From Nothophaeocryptopus gaeumannii (taxonomy: Eukaryota > Ascomycota > Dothideomycetes > Mycosphaerellales > Mycosphaerellaceae): a stretch of DNA of 64,000 bases. How positions within the stretch are numbered: position 1 is the stretch's first letter; the number at the start of each line of letters is the position of its first letter. The notes below the pieces were generated by a model, which worked only from the letters and a program-made list of their open reading frames with translations, did no database searches and had not been told where the DNA came from. The DNA lies in NCBI GenBank assembly GCA_031771865.1, contig JASISA010000019.1, forward strand, positions 744,001 to 808,000, written 5' to 3'. Positions 48,037 through 59,158 of this stretch are shown in pieces. The position numbers were made by a program, and so were the translations under genes.

Positions 48037-51000
48037 GGGGCTGTGTACCATTTCCGGGCATTCAGCGGTTAATTGGGAAAGGTAGAGATGGAAGACTTCG
48101 TATTTTGAGTAATTGCATGATTGATTCTCATGACAGGAATATCTCAGTTCGAGTGTTGCACTCGTCTCGTTTGTTCGGTCTCGTGTTGCATCTGAAAAGC
48201 GCTGCAATACTCAGATGCGCGCTGCCGTGTGCAATCTGACGCTTCGCATGGGCCTGTCTTCGGACATGTATCGCATTTGGAAGGTGCTTTGCTTTCGAGA
48301 GGCCGATTCACCAGCCATGGTGTGATGCTTCGCATCGTCTCCTCACCGGTCGTGCCTTGCATTTGGAATTTGCTTCGTTGCCTCGAATTGACCTGCAGTG
48401 CAAGAATTGAACTTCGTGTTGCTGACGTTTACGGCCTCGTTTTGCATTGGGAAGGTGCATCGTGGCCCATGGGGTTAGAGTCGGCTCATAGACTCACAGC
48501 AAGGTGAAGGCAAGCTGTATGGCAAGCTGAATTCACGCAAGCGGAGTTCGCCTTCAAGGATCTTTCCAGTTAGCTCCTCCGGACGCAGTGTGTATCAGAT
48601 GCACATCTGCCCATGCCGTTTCCCCGGAGACTAAGATGGAGCAAGACCCTCCAATCTTCGTATCCGGGCTTGAAGCTGGAGATGTTTTGGGGCAATCTTG
48701 CGATTCTGATAGTGGCTTGCGCGATTGCTGCATGAGTATCTGCCAGGCACATCGGCGGCTAAGAAATCAAGGAATAAGGCTGACGCTTGAGGACAAGCTT
48801 AGCATGCTTAATATCTCCGACGCATGTTCTTCTTGCTCCTGAAGGAGAAGGTAGTATTCCTGCCATCTGCAAGCGTACGGTCGTTCGCTCATGTGAAGAT
48901 GAGGCGCGATCTGGATTTGATGTCGTGATGGTGGGTTCTGAAGTGCCCGTGGCTGTGTTCGTTGGAAGCATGACCTCCACGAGAGATCAGCGAGACATGC
49001 CACGCTTGGGTCTCATGCGGGACAACTTGCAAGCGGTGTCTGTTGTGTCTGGTGAGTGAGCGTGCTCGTTTGGAGGGTTCACGACAGCGTGGGCGCCGTT
49101 GGCTACTGCAAGACAGGTACCCGTTTATGGCGTCAACTTAGAAAGTGTCCCAAATGTTCACAGCTTCCTTATAGGGTAGCTTCTTTGGACGATCCTATTG
49201 CTTGTTCTCTAGGTATCCGGAGAAATGACATCCCGCGAGATGTACAGACACTGCGGACAGCTGGATGGAAGTGATCTGTCTAGCACGTCGACAGCTCGAG
49301 TCGCGGTGCTTCTCGCGTGATTGATACAGGTCAGCTCGATTGGACCACACGCTGTTGGTCTCGCGAGACGGACCTGCAATAGGTGTCCTCACGCCGCCGT
49401 CTGGTGGAACGTCGACCAGTTGCGTGCGTCGTGTTGAGCATCGCATGCCATGGTGTTCACGGCGCACACACCTCGGCGGCCGTCATGATGCATAAGTGAC
49501 TTGCCTGATGGTCTCGTGCCACAGCCTGATCTCGAAGATGTTCCCGAGAGATATACGCCCGACAAGGTTGGCATGAGTTGTTGCTGATCACGGGTGATGA
49601 CACCATCTCGGTCGAAGAGCAAGCTTCGGCATGGCGCCCGTTGCTGCTTCCAAAGCTTCTCGAAGAAGTGCGTTGTACAGTATGTGAAGCGAGGTGTTGG
49701 AACGGCGAACTGTGGAAGGCGTCGACGTTCACAAACGCTCGGCTCGGCTGTTCTTGTCACAGAGTTTCGACCAAGGCCGTGCGCAAGGGTTGGCTGCGGG
49801 AAATAGAGTTTGGAACGAACGAGGGGCTGTAAAGCTTCGTGCGACTTCGTCTCTTGCACGAACTCCCAATCACGTCGCGACATGACCAAAGACAATGTTG
49901 TTCGACCTGCACCACCGCCGCCGTCGTCGCCACACGCGGCGCGAGTCCGCACCCGCGTCGTAGGAATCGCGGAAGGCTGAGGTGTGAAACGTATACGTCT
50001 GGCGGCGAGGACGTGTGCGCGGTCGGATTGGCTGGCGCATTCATTGAGGCCATCTGCCTCTATCGCTCATGACGCTTCCATCACCACTGCATCTCTGGCG
50101 CCGCCAGTCTTTGGACCATCGTTCGCTGCCCAGAAGGAACCGCTGCAGCATGACCAACACACATGCAGCGAAGAAATGTCCGCTGTGCAGACTAGCTACA
50201 GTAAAATCCAGGATCGGCAGAGTACGCGCCTTATCTCGTCGCTTTGCCGGAGCTTGCAAGGCGGTCTTGCATTCTTGGACACGCTGGTAGCACTCAATCT
50301 ACAGCAGACGAATGGTGCGGAATCCACTGCGTAGCGCCGTCGCCTGGCGCGCTGCAGTCGCTGATGGCGCGACACTTCTTTCATCTCTTGCAACAGAAGC
50401 ACGGGCAGTGCTGCTGTGCAATCGGTAGAGGCGATTGGCACGGACGGCGGACGCCCACCTGCAACCGGCCCACACTCCCAGAATGGTCGTTGTCCGCCCG
50501 GTCGTCAACAACACTAGCCACAGATACTGTGCCCATCCCCATTGTCCATCAGCAAGTAAGCTATCACAAGTCTTGCAGGTGTTGCTTGTGCTCGAGGCAG
50601 GGATGCTTGGTGCACTGCAGTTACGTCTTGGCAACGAAGATCATCCTTCCGGGCCACGACCCACTGCACCGAGGACGACGGGAAGCCTTCGCTGGCCTTC
50701 GAGCCTCCCGTCTCGCCAAGTCTAGCCGTTTGTTGTCCAAAAACTACCCGGAATTGGAGCCTTCGTTTGATGTACTCTCGTACCACTTCTCTGCCATCCC
50801 ATTCGCCTCCTGCTAATGACGCTTGTAACAACTGTCGCATTTGCTCACTGCGACATACAGCACGAAACACAGCCGACATTCGCAAGGCAGTAGCCGGTCC
50901 AATGTCGTGACAGGCCCATGGCGCCGTTGATATGCCTCTTGCTTGCTGCATTGTTCGGCTTTGGATCCGTCGACACTAAGCATACCATGGCTATCGGGTG

Positions 51001-51397
51001 CACACCCGCTTCGCGCATATGATCGGGTTCGTGAATTACCTATCCGGGCAGGTCTCATCGGGGAGCAGTCTGAACCTTCCTCTGCGCACTTGCACTCAAA
51101 GCAAGTCATACCAAGCCTTTCGAGAAGTACCGCCGGATGGGGGTTGGCCACCTTGTCTGCATGATTTGGTAGTCGCCTTTGATTGCTGCCGTGCCGATCA
51201 TCCCAGATCAGCCTGCTCCACCGGCATGGGTTGTCAGAGTGCTTCTTGAAACACACATATAAGACTATGTCTCTTACCAGGTAAGAACTCATCATCAGCA
51301 CCTCCAACAAACCAACTCCGGAGTCGCCAAGGTCCTAGGCTGGTCCCTTACCACAACTTACTTACGGCTGCAGTCACTCGACGCCTTCTCATTCATT
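48037..51397. other. 3.4-kb gene-poor spacer between two secreted peptidase genes
   Basis: No gene is recognised here. Many open frames of 60-190 codons overlap on both strands, as expected for GC-rich DNA, and none shows family similarity, a signal peptide or credible splice sites. A diverged 85-bp tandem repeat lies at 48186-48526. The last few hundred bases should contain the promoter of the A1 protease. Confidence 0.5.
48186..48526. repeat. diverged 85-bp tandem repeat, four units
   Basis: Units marked by TTGCAT(TTGGAAGGTGC) or a close variant start at 48186, 48271, 48357 and 48442, spacing 85, 86 and 85 bases. The preceding part of each unit is also alike (a CTTCGCAT or CTTCGTGT block 30 bases before the marker). 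It lies just downstream of the S53 gene and does not encode an obvious peptide repeat. Confidence 0.6.
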
Positions 51398-52716
51398 ATG
51401 CTCAACATCATCGCATCGGCCTTGGTGGCCTCTGCCGGCCTCACCCTCGCCCTCCCGACCTCTGAAGTTGCTGGACGCCAGGTACGAGAACACGGTGACG
51501 CCTGCAACACTGATCGTTTCTAACGTTACCCGCAGAGCTTTACCCTCAACCAAGTCCCTAAGGGTAAGATCCTTAAGAATGGACCTCTCCAGATGATGAA
51601 GACCTACCAGAAGTACGCAAAAGTTGGCGCTGTCGCCCCATCGGATGTGCAAAGTGCCGCTGCTGCTGCGCAAAGCGGTTCTGTTGCTGCCAACCCAGAG
51701 CAATACGATCAATCGTACCTCTGCCCTGTCTCGGTTGGAGGCCAGACATTGAACCTCGACTTCGACACTGGCTCAGCCGATCTGTAAGTGATTTACCTCG
51801 GGCACGCTAGGCGAAAACGAGCCGGCGCTAATGCAACACCAGCTGGGTCTTCTCCAATCAGATGCCATCTAGCGAGCAGAGCGGTCACTCTATCTACAAG
51901 CCTAGCACCTCCAGTAAGAAGCTAAACGGCTATACCTGGAACATCACCTACGGAGATGGCTCGGGTGCCTCTGGTACCGTCTACTCTGACAAGGTCGTTG
52001 TCGGCGGTGTGACTGCCACTTCTCAAGCAGTTGAGGCCGCCACCTCTGTCTCTGCCCAGTTCACCCAGGACACCGACAACGATGGACTCCTCGGTCTTGC
52101 TTTCAGCAGCATCAACACCGTCCAGCCACAACAGCAAACCACCTTCTTCGACACCGTCAAGTCCTCCCTCGCCAAGCCACTCTTCACCGCCGACCTGAAG
52201 AAGGGTCAAGCAGGTTCCTACGGCTTCGGCTACATCGACAGCTCCAAGTACACCGGCAGCATCGTCTACACCTCCGTCGACACCTCCAACGGTTTCTGGC
52301 AATTCACCCCAGGCGGCTACTCCGTCGGTTCCAGCAACGCTACTTCGGGCAGCATTGGCAGCAACTCCATCGCAGACACCGGTACCACCCTCCTCTACCT
52401 CCCCGACAAGGTCGTCTCTGCCTACTACGCCAAGGTCAACGGCGCCACGTACAACAGCCAACAGGGTGGTTACGTTGCTTCTTGCTCTCAGACTTGGCCA
52501 AACTTCAATGTTGCTATTGGTGGAAAGACTTTTGTCGTGCCTGGTAGCTATATCAACTACGCTCCTATCGACAACTCTGGCTCCCAGTGCTTTGGTGGTA
52601 TTCAATCCAACAGCGGTATCGGCTTCAGCATTTTCGGAGATATCTTCCTCAAGAGCGTTTTTGTCGTCTTTGATGAGACGACTGGATCGCCGAGATTGGG
52701 TTTTGCTGAGCAGTAA
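51398..52716 (+). CDS. secreted aspartic protease (A1, aspergillopepsin-like), 401 aa
   Basis: Exons 51398-51481, 51536-51783 and 51843-52716 with introns GTACGA..CCGCAG and GTAAGT..CACCAG, both in phase. Signal peptide [20 protein letters not shown]; propeptide to about residue 80 ([30 protein letters not shown]). The two catalytic Asp are in [14 protein letters not shown] (about 105) and [13 protein letters not shown] (about 289). The flap Tyr lies in [11 protein letters not shown], and one Cys pair in the C-terminal lobe (ASCSQTWP and SQCFGGIQ). The end [20 protein letters not shown] is typical. It is an extracellular acid protease activated by loss of its propeptide, and would work along with the S53 exopeptidase 3.4 kb upstream. 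Confidence 0.95.
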
Positions 52717-53112
52717 GCGCTTCTCTTCAAGGGCAGAGGTAGCATGGGAAAGGATTTGGGAATAGAAGGAGCATGAGCATGAATCAGGACCGTATCTCCA
52801 GATGAGAGCGGTAGCAAGCATCACCAGCAAGCATTTTTCGTATCTTACTTACTCTTTTTAACGGCTTTGCATCTAGACGACAGCTTCGCTGTATATACAG
52901 ATTACTATATGGACTGGTTCCCTAATTGTCACAAGACATCTTGATTCTTTCACTTGGAATGTCACCTCCCCCCTTGCTTCTCCAAAGCTTGTCTCCTCTT
53001 GGCTTGCATATGATGCCAAGAGCGGCTGTCTCAATCCCTGTCGACCTGGCTGGGTTGCCTCTCCTTGCATCGTGATGGACATGGGTCCGTTCGTCACCTA
53101 CTTCAACATCAA
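52717..53112. other. intergenic, no gene recognised
   Basis: A 396-base gap between plus-strand genes, with the 3' end of the A1 protease and the F-box leader. Nothing recognised. Confidence 0.4.
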
Positions 53113-53848
53113 ATGCGATTTCAACCACATGTTCACACGCGCCAGAGGATGGCTTTGCGACGTCACGACACGGAAACAAGCCTCTCAAACCTACCTAATC
53201 ATTTCCCTCAAATACCCCCGCCCAACAGTGAGTACTACGCACCCACATCACAATTGTACTACTATACTGACCGCCCAAGCTGCCACCAGAGTCTTCTCCA
53301 TCGTCGAACTCCTCGAACGCATCCTCCTCCTCACCCCATTCTCAACAACGCTCTCCTGCATACGAGTCAACAAACATTGCAAGGCCATAATCTCATCCTC
53401 AAAACCCCTCCAACGAAAACTCCACCTCCTTCCAGAAGAAGAAGAAACAGACGTCTCAAACGGGAACACAACCCACCACACCCTCGCCCCTCCTCCTCGA
53501 AAACTCATCCCAACCCTCCCCCTCGGCGCCGACGCAATCCAAACCAATTTCATCATCGCCGCTTCAACACCCCCCTATCCCATCCTCGAACGCGGCAGGT
53601 TCCTAGGCTATGACGCGGAAAGTTCATGGAGGAAATATCTCATTAGCCAGCCGCCCGTGCGAGAAGTGCGCTATGCTGTGACACATGAATCCGGGTTACT
53701 TTTGAGAAACGTCAGGACTTTTAAGCGGAAAGATGGCGGGTATTTACGATTGGGGGATTTGGAGATGTGCTTTAGGAAGGAGGTGGAGAGGGGGAGGGCG
53801 AGGGCGAGGAGTTTCTCGGGAATTGTGGTGGCTTTTAACTTGATGTGA
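53113..53848 (+). CDS. F-box domain protein (227 aa, two exons)
   Basis: Exon 1 53113-53227 begins MRFQPHVHTRQRMALRRH; exon 2 is 53280-53848. The 52-nt intron (GTGAGT, with TACTGAC, to CCCAAG) joins in phase to give PPPNTATRVFSIVELLERIL. The alternative frame that reads through from 53072 does not splice in phase. A second ATG at 53149 (MALRRH) is also possible. The F-box lies near residues 40-90 (RVFSIVELLERILLLTPFST, IRVNKHCKAIISSSKPLQRK), and the C-terminal ISQPPVREVRYAV and YLRLGDLEMCFRKEVERG correspond to the family's usual TQPPVKEL and RLGD-type segments. Probably an SCF substrate adaptor. It is convergent with another F-box gene 323 bases away. Confidence 0.78.
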
Positions 53849-54171
53849 GGCGGGCAGGCGCGCAAGGGCGTGAGGGTATGGAAGACAGTGATTTGAAGAG
53901 GTTGGGCGTGTTTTCTTTTCAACGCCACGTTGTGGTTCGAGTGATTCGCGAATAAGATACTTTGCTGCAAAAACGCAGGTGCGACTGGAGGCTTGGGATC
54001 TTGTGGCTCCAGATCGGTGGATTGTAGTAGGGGAGGCAGCTTTTGTCGACCGGGAACAGCTACCATCAAGGGCGAAGTGGTTCGCACTCAGTCTCATGCC
54101 TTTCCCCTCGTAGCAGTGACTCGTGAAGGATATATGTATTGATGCTGCCTCTTGTCTCTCAACACAGCCCG
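53849..54171. other. spacer between convergent F-box genes
   Basis: A 323-base region holding both 3' untranslated regions. Nothing else recognised. Confidence 0.45.
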
Positions 54172-55164
54172 TCAGATGAACCTCGTCGGCCTCGGAATCC
54201 CTCCAGTCGCAGCCGTCCATCCACTCGTCCCAACTTCTTCAAACACCGAATCAGAGTCAACAGACCTCTTACTTCCTTTATGAACATCAGATGAAGGCCC
54301 AGTAGCAGCCGCATTGTCCCCCAGCACTAGACTGCAAAAAGTCGCGATCTTCTCGTGTTGCATGATAATGTGGAGCCTTTTCCCGTTAGAGCCTACCACT
54401 CTCCCAGTCAACATGTCCGTCCTCGGCAGTCCATTTGTCACAGCGAGGACATCCCCAAAGTGTATCCCTTCATCCCGGTGGATCATTTTGGTGTTGTTGT
54501 TTCGATGGGTAGGCGTGATGGAGAGAGTCTTGATAGGCGGCTGAGTGAGGAACATGTCGGACTGTCGGCTACCTGTGCCTATTCGTGCGGTAGTGGTAAC
54601 AGAGGTTGTGGATTTACAGCTGCAGAAGCTCGTGTTGGAACCTTTCCTGGTTGGCCGCCGCTGTGAACGAATATCCCAATTCAGGACGTCTCCTTCAATT
54701 CCGCTCCTGAGCGGTCCCCGACGCACGACGATGCCTCGCATGGGGCTTGGATGTAGCAGCAATCTGCCACGAGTCGCAGCAACAGACATGGGTGAGAGGA
54801 ACAGTTTCTGACGAAGAATCAAAGAGTCCATGATGGTGCTTTGGAAGGTTTTGTTCACGGCGTTGCAGCATGCCAGATCGTGGAAACTCAAGTAGGCAAG
54901 GATATGTTCGCAGAGCTCGACGATGGCAAATGTACGGGTTGCTGCACTCGGCTTCGAGGTAGTGAAGCAAGATAGAGGCGTCGACAGCGCCCGAGCGCTG
55001 ATTTGCGGACTCGTAGGTGGACTGGTCCCTGGCAATATTGCTGTGGATCGAAAGAGTCTTCGTCGTCGGGAGCGCCATCGTGCCCGCCAGCGTTCAATTG
55101 CATTCCGGGTTCTGCCAGCGCTGCGGGTCGTCTTGGAGCTACGTATCGAATATATCGTAGGCAT
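54172..55164 (-). CDS. F-box domain protein (330 aa)
   Basis: Residues 1-70 are Arg/Ser/Thr-rich and may be partly leader or a missed exon. Then SAATRTFAIVELCEHILAYL and DLACCNAVNKTFQSTIMDSL form an F-box almost identical in layout to the neighbour at 53113 (AATRVFSIVELLERIL). ILRQKLFLSP closes it. The C-terminal part has SQRRPTRKGSNTSFCSCKS, DMFLTQPPIKTLSITP (the family's MFLTQPP motif) and a DEGIHFGDVLAV segment, like VTVRDIL of the gene at 1403. The ending, GLVLGDN and a Ser/Asp/Glu-rich tail, varies. Likely SCF adaptor with unknown target. The start is uncertain; the core is secure. Confidence 0.78.
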   Translation of the reverse strand: MPTIYSIRSSKTTRSAGRTRNAIERWRARWRSRRRRLFRSTAILPGTSPPTSPQISARALSTPLSCFTTSKPSAATRTFAIVELCEHILAYLSFHDLACCNAVNKTFQSTIMDSLILRQKLFLSPMSVAATRGRLLLHPSPMRGIVVRRGPLRSGIEGDVLNWDIRSQRRPTRKGSNTSFCSCKSTTSVTTTARIGTGSRQSDMFLTQPPIKTLSITPTHRNNNTKMIHRDEGIHFGDVLAVTNGLPRTDMLTGRVVGSNGKRLHIIMQHEKIATFCSLVLGDNAAATGPSSDVHKGSKRSVDSDSVFEEVGTSGWTAATGGIPRPTRFI

Positions 55165-55625
55165 GTCAGAATTTGGTCGTTGATGTACGACTGAAACAGG
55201 GATATGATGCCAGAAGGATCAGAATTCACTGTCGCGATAAGTCAATATCTTCTTCTGAGGCGGCAGGAGCAGATATCAGCACATGGCACTGATACCTTCC
55301 TGCTCTCCGAGATTGTCCTTTTTACCTGCCCTTTGGGAGCATACGACAAAGGGAAGTCGCGATCAACAAGGTCTCCTCCATCGACGAAGGTGTGAACGTT
55401 CAAGAAGGTCGAAAGTGAAGGGCCTTGGAAGAAGGCTTCAATCAACCGTGCTTTTCGTATTGAGGTCGGCCGTCTACTCGTCATTCATATCAATATAGTC
55501 AACCTCAATACTTCCAGGGTATAGCCATTCCAAACGCCGGTCTAATGCCAATAATCCTCATCTTCCAACCTCCCATTCCCTATATCGTCAAGCCAAAGCC
55601 ATGCAACCATGTCCAAGGCTTTTGA
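55165..55625. other. intergenic, no gene recognised
   Basis: A 461-base gap between minus-strand genes, holding the F-box promoter and the 3' end of the GNAT gene. Confidence 0.4.
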
Positions 55626-56423
55626 TTATGCACTCTGAACCGGCTGAGTCGCCAACCAGATCTTGCTCTTCCGTCTTCCATCCGTCACGTCAATCCGCTT
55701 CCACATGGCGACATGCGGAATGCCTTCTTCGATCCATTCGCCCATACTCTCATCCGTCTCGAAGCCATACTTCCTCCACACTTTTTGTACACCCGTCTGA
55801 GCATGAATCAAAACCAGACCCTTGAAGCTCAATCCAATCCCCTTCTTCAAAGCCTCCATGCTTGCTGGATCCAACTGAGGTCCGACTTCATACGGATGCT
55901 CTTTGGCAAAGCTCAATGCCGTCTCAATCAACAACTTCGATATGCCAGCCTTTCGAAATTCTTTGATCACAGCCAGTCGGCCCAATTTGATGTACTGCTC
56001 ATGATGCTCATCACTCCCATTGCTACGAGGCGAGTCGGCACCATGACCAGTATGTGGAGGATGCGGTGGCGGCACCAGACGAATCGTGCCAATAGGTATT
56101 TTGGTGCTGGCACTATCCTTCCTCGCCGGGTTCCCATTTCCATTCGTCATAGCCTTCGCCGGTATAGATGCGTATGCAACCCAATGAAAGCTGCGTGCAT
56201 CGTCATCATCCAACTCATTCTCCAAAGGTACACCTTGCTCTTGGACGTAGACTTCTTCACGGACGATCATGGCGTCGATGAAGGCTTCGGGTACTGCTCG
56301 GGCTGCATCGGTCTCGTGGACGGCATCATTGTCGGGTTGGTCGGCGGGTGATCTCTTCGGGTCATAGTGTCGTAGTCGCTCGCCGAGCGGCTTGATGAGG
56401 TCGACGAACTCGGACTGGCCCAT
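55626..56423 (-). CDS. GNAT family N-acetyltransferase, 265 aa
   Basis: Single exon starting MGQSEFVDLIKPLGERLRHY. The GNAT fold is visible as AFIDAMIVREEVYVQEQGVP (N-terminal helix of the Atf/ElaA kind), FHWVAYASIP, PIGTIRLVPPPHP, then KLGRLAVIKEFRKAGISKLL, where R-x-x-G-I-S is the acetyl-CoA loop. The C-terminal HAQTGVQKVWRKYGFETDES is typical of motif B. A Pro/Gly/Asn-rich insertion near 90-135 splits the beta strands. It moves an acetyl group from acetyl-CoA to an amine; the substrate (small amine, aminosugar or protein N-terminus) cannot be told. Cytosolic, no signal peptide. Confidence 0.85.
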   Translation of the reverse strand: MGQSEFVDLIKPLGERLRHYDPKRSPADQPDNDAVHETDAARAVPEAFIDAMIVREEVYVQEQGVPLENELDDDDARSFHWVAYASIPAKAMTNGNGNPARKDSASTKIPIGTIRLVPPPHPPHTGHGADSPRSNGSDEHHEQYIKLGRLAVIKEFRKAGISKLLIETALSFAKEHPYEVGPQLDPASMEALKKGIGLSFKGLVLIHAQTGVQKVWRKYGFETDESMGEWIEEGIPHVAMWKRIDVTDGRRKSKIWLATQPVQSA

Positions 56424-57508
56424 TTTGTCGGTCTGTGTAGAGGTATGGAAAAACGTCCCAAGTGCTTAAGTACTTGTCAGTCACGCAATAGCAATGGATA
56501 GATCACCCAATATGGCGTAGGGCGTAGCTTTGGCAAGGAAGCGAGTAGAAGAGAGCCAGGATCCAGTCATGGAGAAGGAAACTTGCTGTTGCGCAAAGAG
56601 GACGCGAGACAGTAGTGGAAGGTGTGATGTGCAGAAGACGCAGACGTACCTTTGTAGTCAGGTGTCAGGCAACTTCGCGTGATGTTATGTCGCCGGATGT
56701 CCAACTGGCCTTATCAGTCAAGTGAGGCACGCGCAGCCAAAGCCGGCAACGCGATAGCCGAATTGATTGCTGGAATCTCTTCAGTCGGTCGATCTACAGT
56801 CAAGAAGGTGGTGTCGTGCGTCCGTGGCTACCGTCGGGAAAGGTCAATGGGGTTATAAGGCACTTTGGCAACCCTGCCTCTTCCACCTAGGTGGTCATAA
56901 TAACGCCAATTACCCTTGACGTCGAGCCATGCAGCTTGTTGATCACGGTTGGAGGCGCGCTCCGAGGGGCGGTGCAGGATTCGGCTTTGTCGACCGACCT
57001 TTGGACGTGCCACTGTAACGAGGTGGAGAAGATTGGACGTTTGTCGTCACTTGTTACTCACAGCCAAAGTCAGTCAGCAGCAACTCCAGCCAGCTTCAAG
57101 ATCAAGAATGCGCACGAGCAAGAGACTTCTGTTGTGGCGTGCGTTCAGGGTCTTTCCTGGGCAAACTCTACGCGCCTCGACTGCACGTGGCACCGGCAAG
57201 ACGCCCGACAACGCCCAACGGCTATACAATGTCAACATTCACAGTTTAGACTCACACTGGCTGAATACCGGCTTGAGCGGTCGTCCCAGATTAACAACCG
57301 CAAGAACTTGGCCAAACATTCTCATCAGAGCCCGACTGCATACGTGGCACGGGCAGCGGAGGGCATACCGCGCAAACAAAGAACTCGATGTCATCACTGA
57401 TCATATCTCAGGCGTCTAGCGTTCTAACAACCTACTACTGTATTGGCTCACATAGTCGCGATAGCCTTCATCGAATTTCTGGCGCTCTAACATACTTCAC
57501 AGCTCTAT
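56424..57508. other. intergenic, no gene recognised
   Basis: A 1.1-kb spacer between two minus-strand genes. Overlapping frames at 56891-57400 and 56949-57419 (169 and 156 codons, plus) have no family similarity and conflict with each other. Confidence 0.4.
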
Positions 57509-59158
57509 CTATGCTTCGTTCTCAGCTTCCTCATACGCCTTATGCTCTCGTTTCATCTCGATTTTGACCCAAAGCACCGTTATACCAGCCCAAAGCGCTA
57601 TCCAAGCAAATAGTACCCCAAAAATCAGCCCAAACGCATAGTGAAAGTGCAAATTCCAGATTATTGCGGATGCACACCCTATGTAGATGGCTGCTCCCAA
57701 GAGCCAGAATAGGGTGAGGTTGAAGAAGAACCGTCGAAACATCTTGTTGGATTCGTACCGCTCATTGTAGCGGATTCGGAATTCTCGATCTTGCAAGCCG
57801 TCAACCGCAATGAAGTCTTCGGCGGCATAGTAGATGAAAGGTCTGAGACCGGAGCCTCGAGGGTGCGAGTTGATGCCTATCGGGATCTTGAACGGAAAGA
57901 GGGTGGTAATGATCATCAAGGATCCGAGAAAAGCCATGATGAAGCTGGGTGCGTAGAGGTAGAGTTCCGGGATCTCCAGCTCACTGCCAACTACGAATGG
58001 TATCAATGCCAGCAGCATCGCGACTCCGTACACCCACGATGTCGCGTCCAATTCCCATCGGCTTCTGGACAGCAGCGGCGCGCACTCTTCTCGTCGAAAG
58101 AAGAGTCGCCAAACACGAGCAACCAAGATCCACAGTTCGCCGAGGCCAAAGGATATGATTGCAAATCCTAGGATGTCCTTGTCGTACTCCGGCTTCGGTG
58201 TGGGACAGTTCCTTGTACTTCCATACTGTTTCTTGCAGTCTCTTCGCCATTCTGCTACATGCTTATCGTACCACACGTAGTATATTATACACGGGACGAT
58301 GAGATCGAAGAGGAGGACCATGGGGAGGCCGAGGGTGATCCCTGCACGAAGAAAGAGATGTTAGTTCAGCACTTGGAAACATGTTCTGTGCTTTTCCAGC
58401 AACATACCCAGATGCTGCCAGGGATGCGCTTCCTTCTGCGCGAGCTTTGTCTCTCTTCGTCTAAGAGATGGCATGCTTCGCCGTGACGAGGCCACCGTTA
58501 TTCCCGACGCAACCGTCGCGCCTCTACTGTGTATCGGCCGAGTCGCTTGCTCGCCCTCTGGCACTTGCAGAGTGACGCGACTTCGCTCTGCTGGAGGTCC
58601 CAGCTGTACCTCATCCTTGGGATCTTCATCCTCGCCACAAGTTACTGGCATACTCCGCTCGCTCGCAGAGTCTGAGATGACCGTTGAGCTGCGAGGCGCA
58701 GTCTCAATGGACTCCCTCTTGTACGCATCAGAGCTCGAGGCCACGCTGAGGTGTTTGTTCTGCAACTCCTTGTACATTGCATCTTTCTCTGGGTCTGATG
58801 ATATTCGTTCTATTCGATCTGGGCTGTTCTGCTGTCGTGTTTCGGTCTCGGAGATGCTAGGAAAGCTGCTTCGTTCTTCGGACGCGCTTGGGAAGCTGTC
58901 TCGCTCTTCCTGTCTCATCATCTCCCGCTCTTCAGCGGCCTTCTCGTCTGATGGGTCCATCTCGCTAATTTGTTGAGGACGTTCCTCTACTGGAGGAACT
59001 TCTTCCTCTGGCGCAGGTTCGTTCCCTCGACGGGCTTCGTCCTCTTGAGGAGCTTCTCCTTCCCTCATGTCGTTCAACTCGCGCGCGCTCTCGGCCAGAC
59101 TCTCCCGATGGCTCCGTAGCCGGGATGGTAGCTGGCAGTTTTCCGGCGACACAGGCAT
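57509..59158 (-). CDS. predicted 6-TM membrane protein with acidic N-terminus, 527 aa
   Basis: Exon 1 59158-58408 and exon 2 58341-57509, in phase (QHLG then ITLGLPMVLLFDLIVP), 66-nt intron GTATGT to GTGCAG. Residues 1-250 are hydrophilic, rich in Glu, Ser and Arg (for example REGEAPQEDEARRGNEPAPE), with a SSRRSMPSLRRRETKLAQKE basic patch before the membrane part. Then six helices: VLLFDLIVPCIIYYVWY, ILGFAIISFGLGELWILVA, SWVYGVAMLLALIPFVVG, YAPSFIMAFLGSLMIITTLF, LFWLLGAAIYIGCASAIIW and FGVLFAWIALWAGITVLW. No transporter or enzyme motif was recognised. It reads as a fungal-specific integral membrane protein with a regulated cytosolic tail; function unknown. Confidence 0.75.

Noticed and set aside
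48186..48526. CRISPR array
   Set aside because: Repeat units are diverged along their whole 85-bp length, with no identical repeats separated by unique spacers, and the organism is a fungus.
50244..50816. 190-codon plus-strand frame in the gene-poor spacer
   Set aside because: No domain, and equally long frames exist on the opposite strand.
52355..52765. Alternative plus-strand frame within the A1 protease
   Set aside because: Frame-shifted shadow of a real gene whose catalytic motifs and splicing are clear.
51922..52830. 302-codon minus-strand frame opposite the A1 protease
   Set aside because: An antisense shadow of the codon-biased protease gene; Val/Gly/Glu-rich with no similarity.
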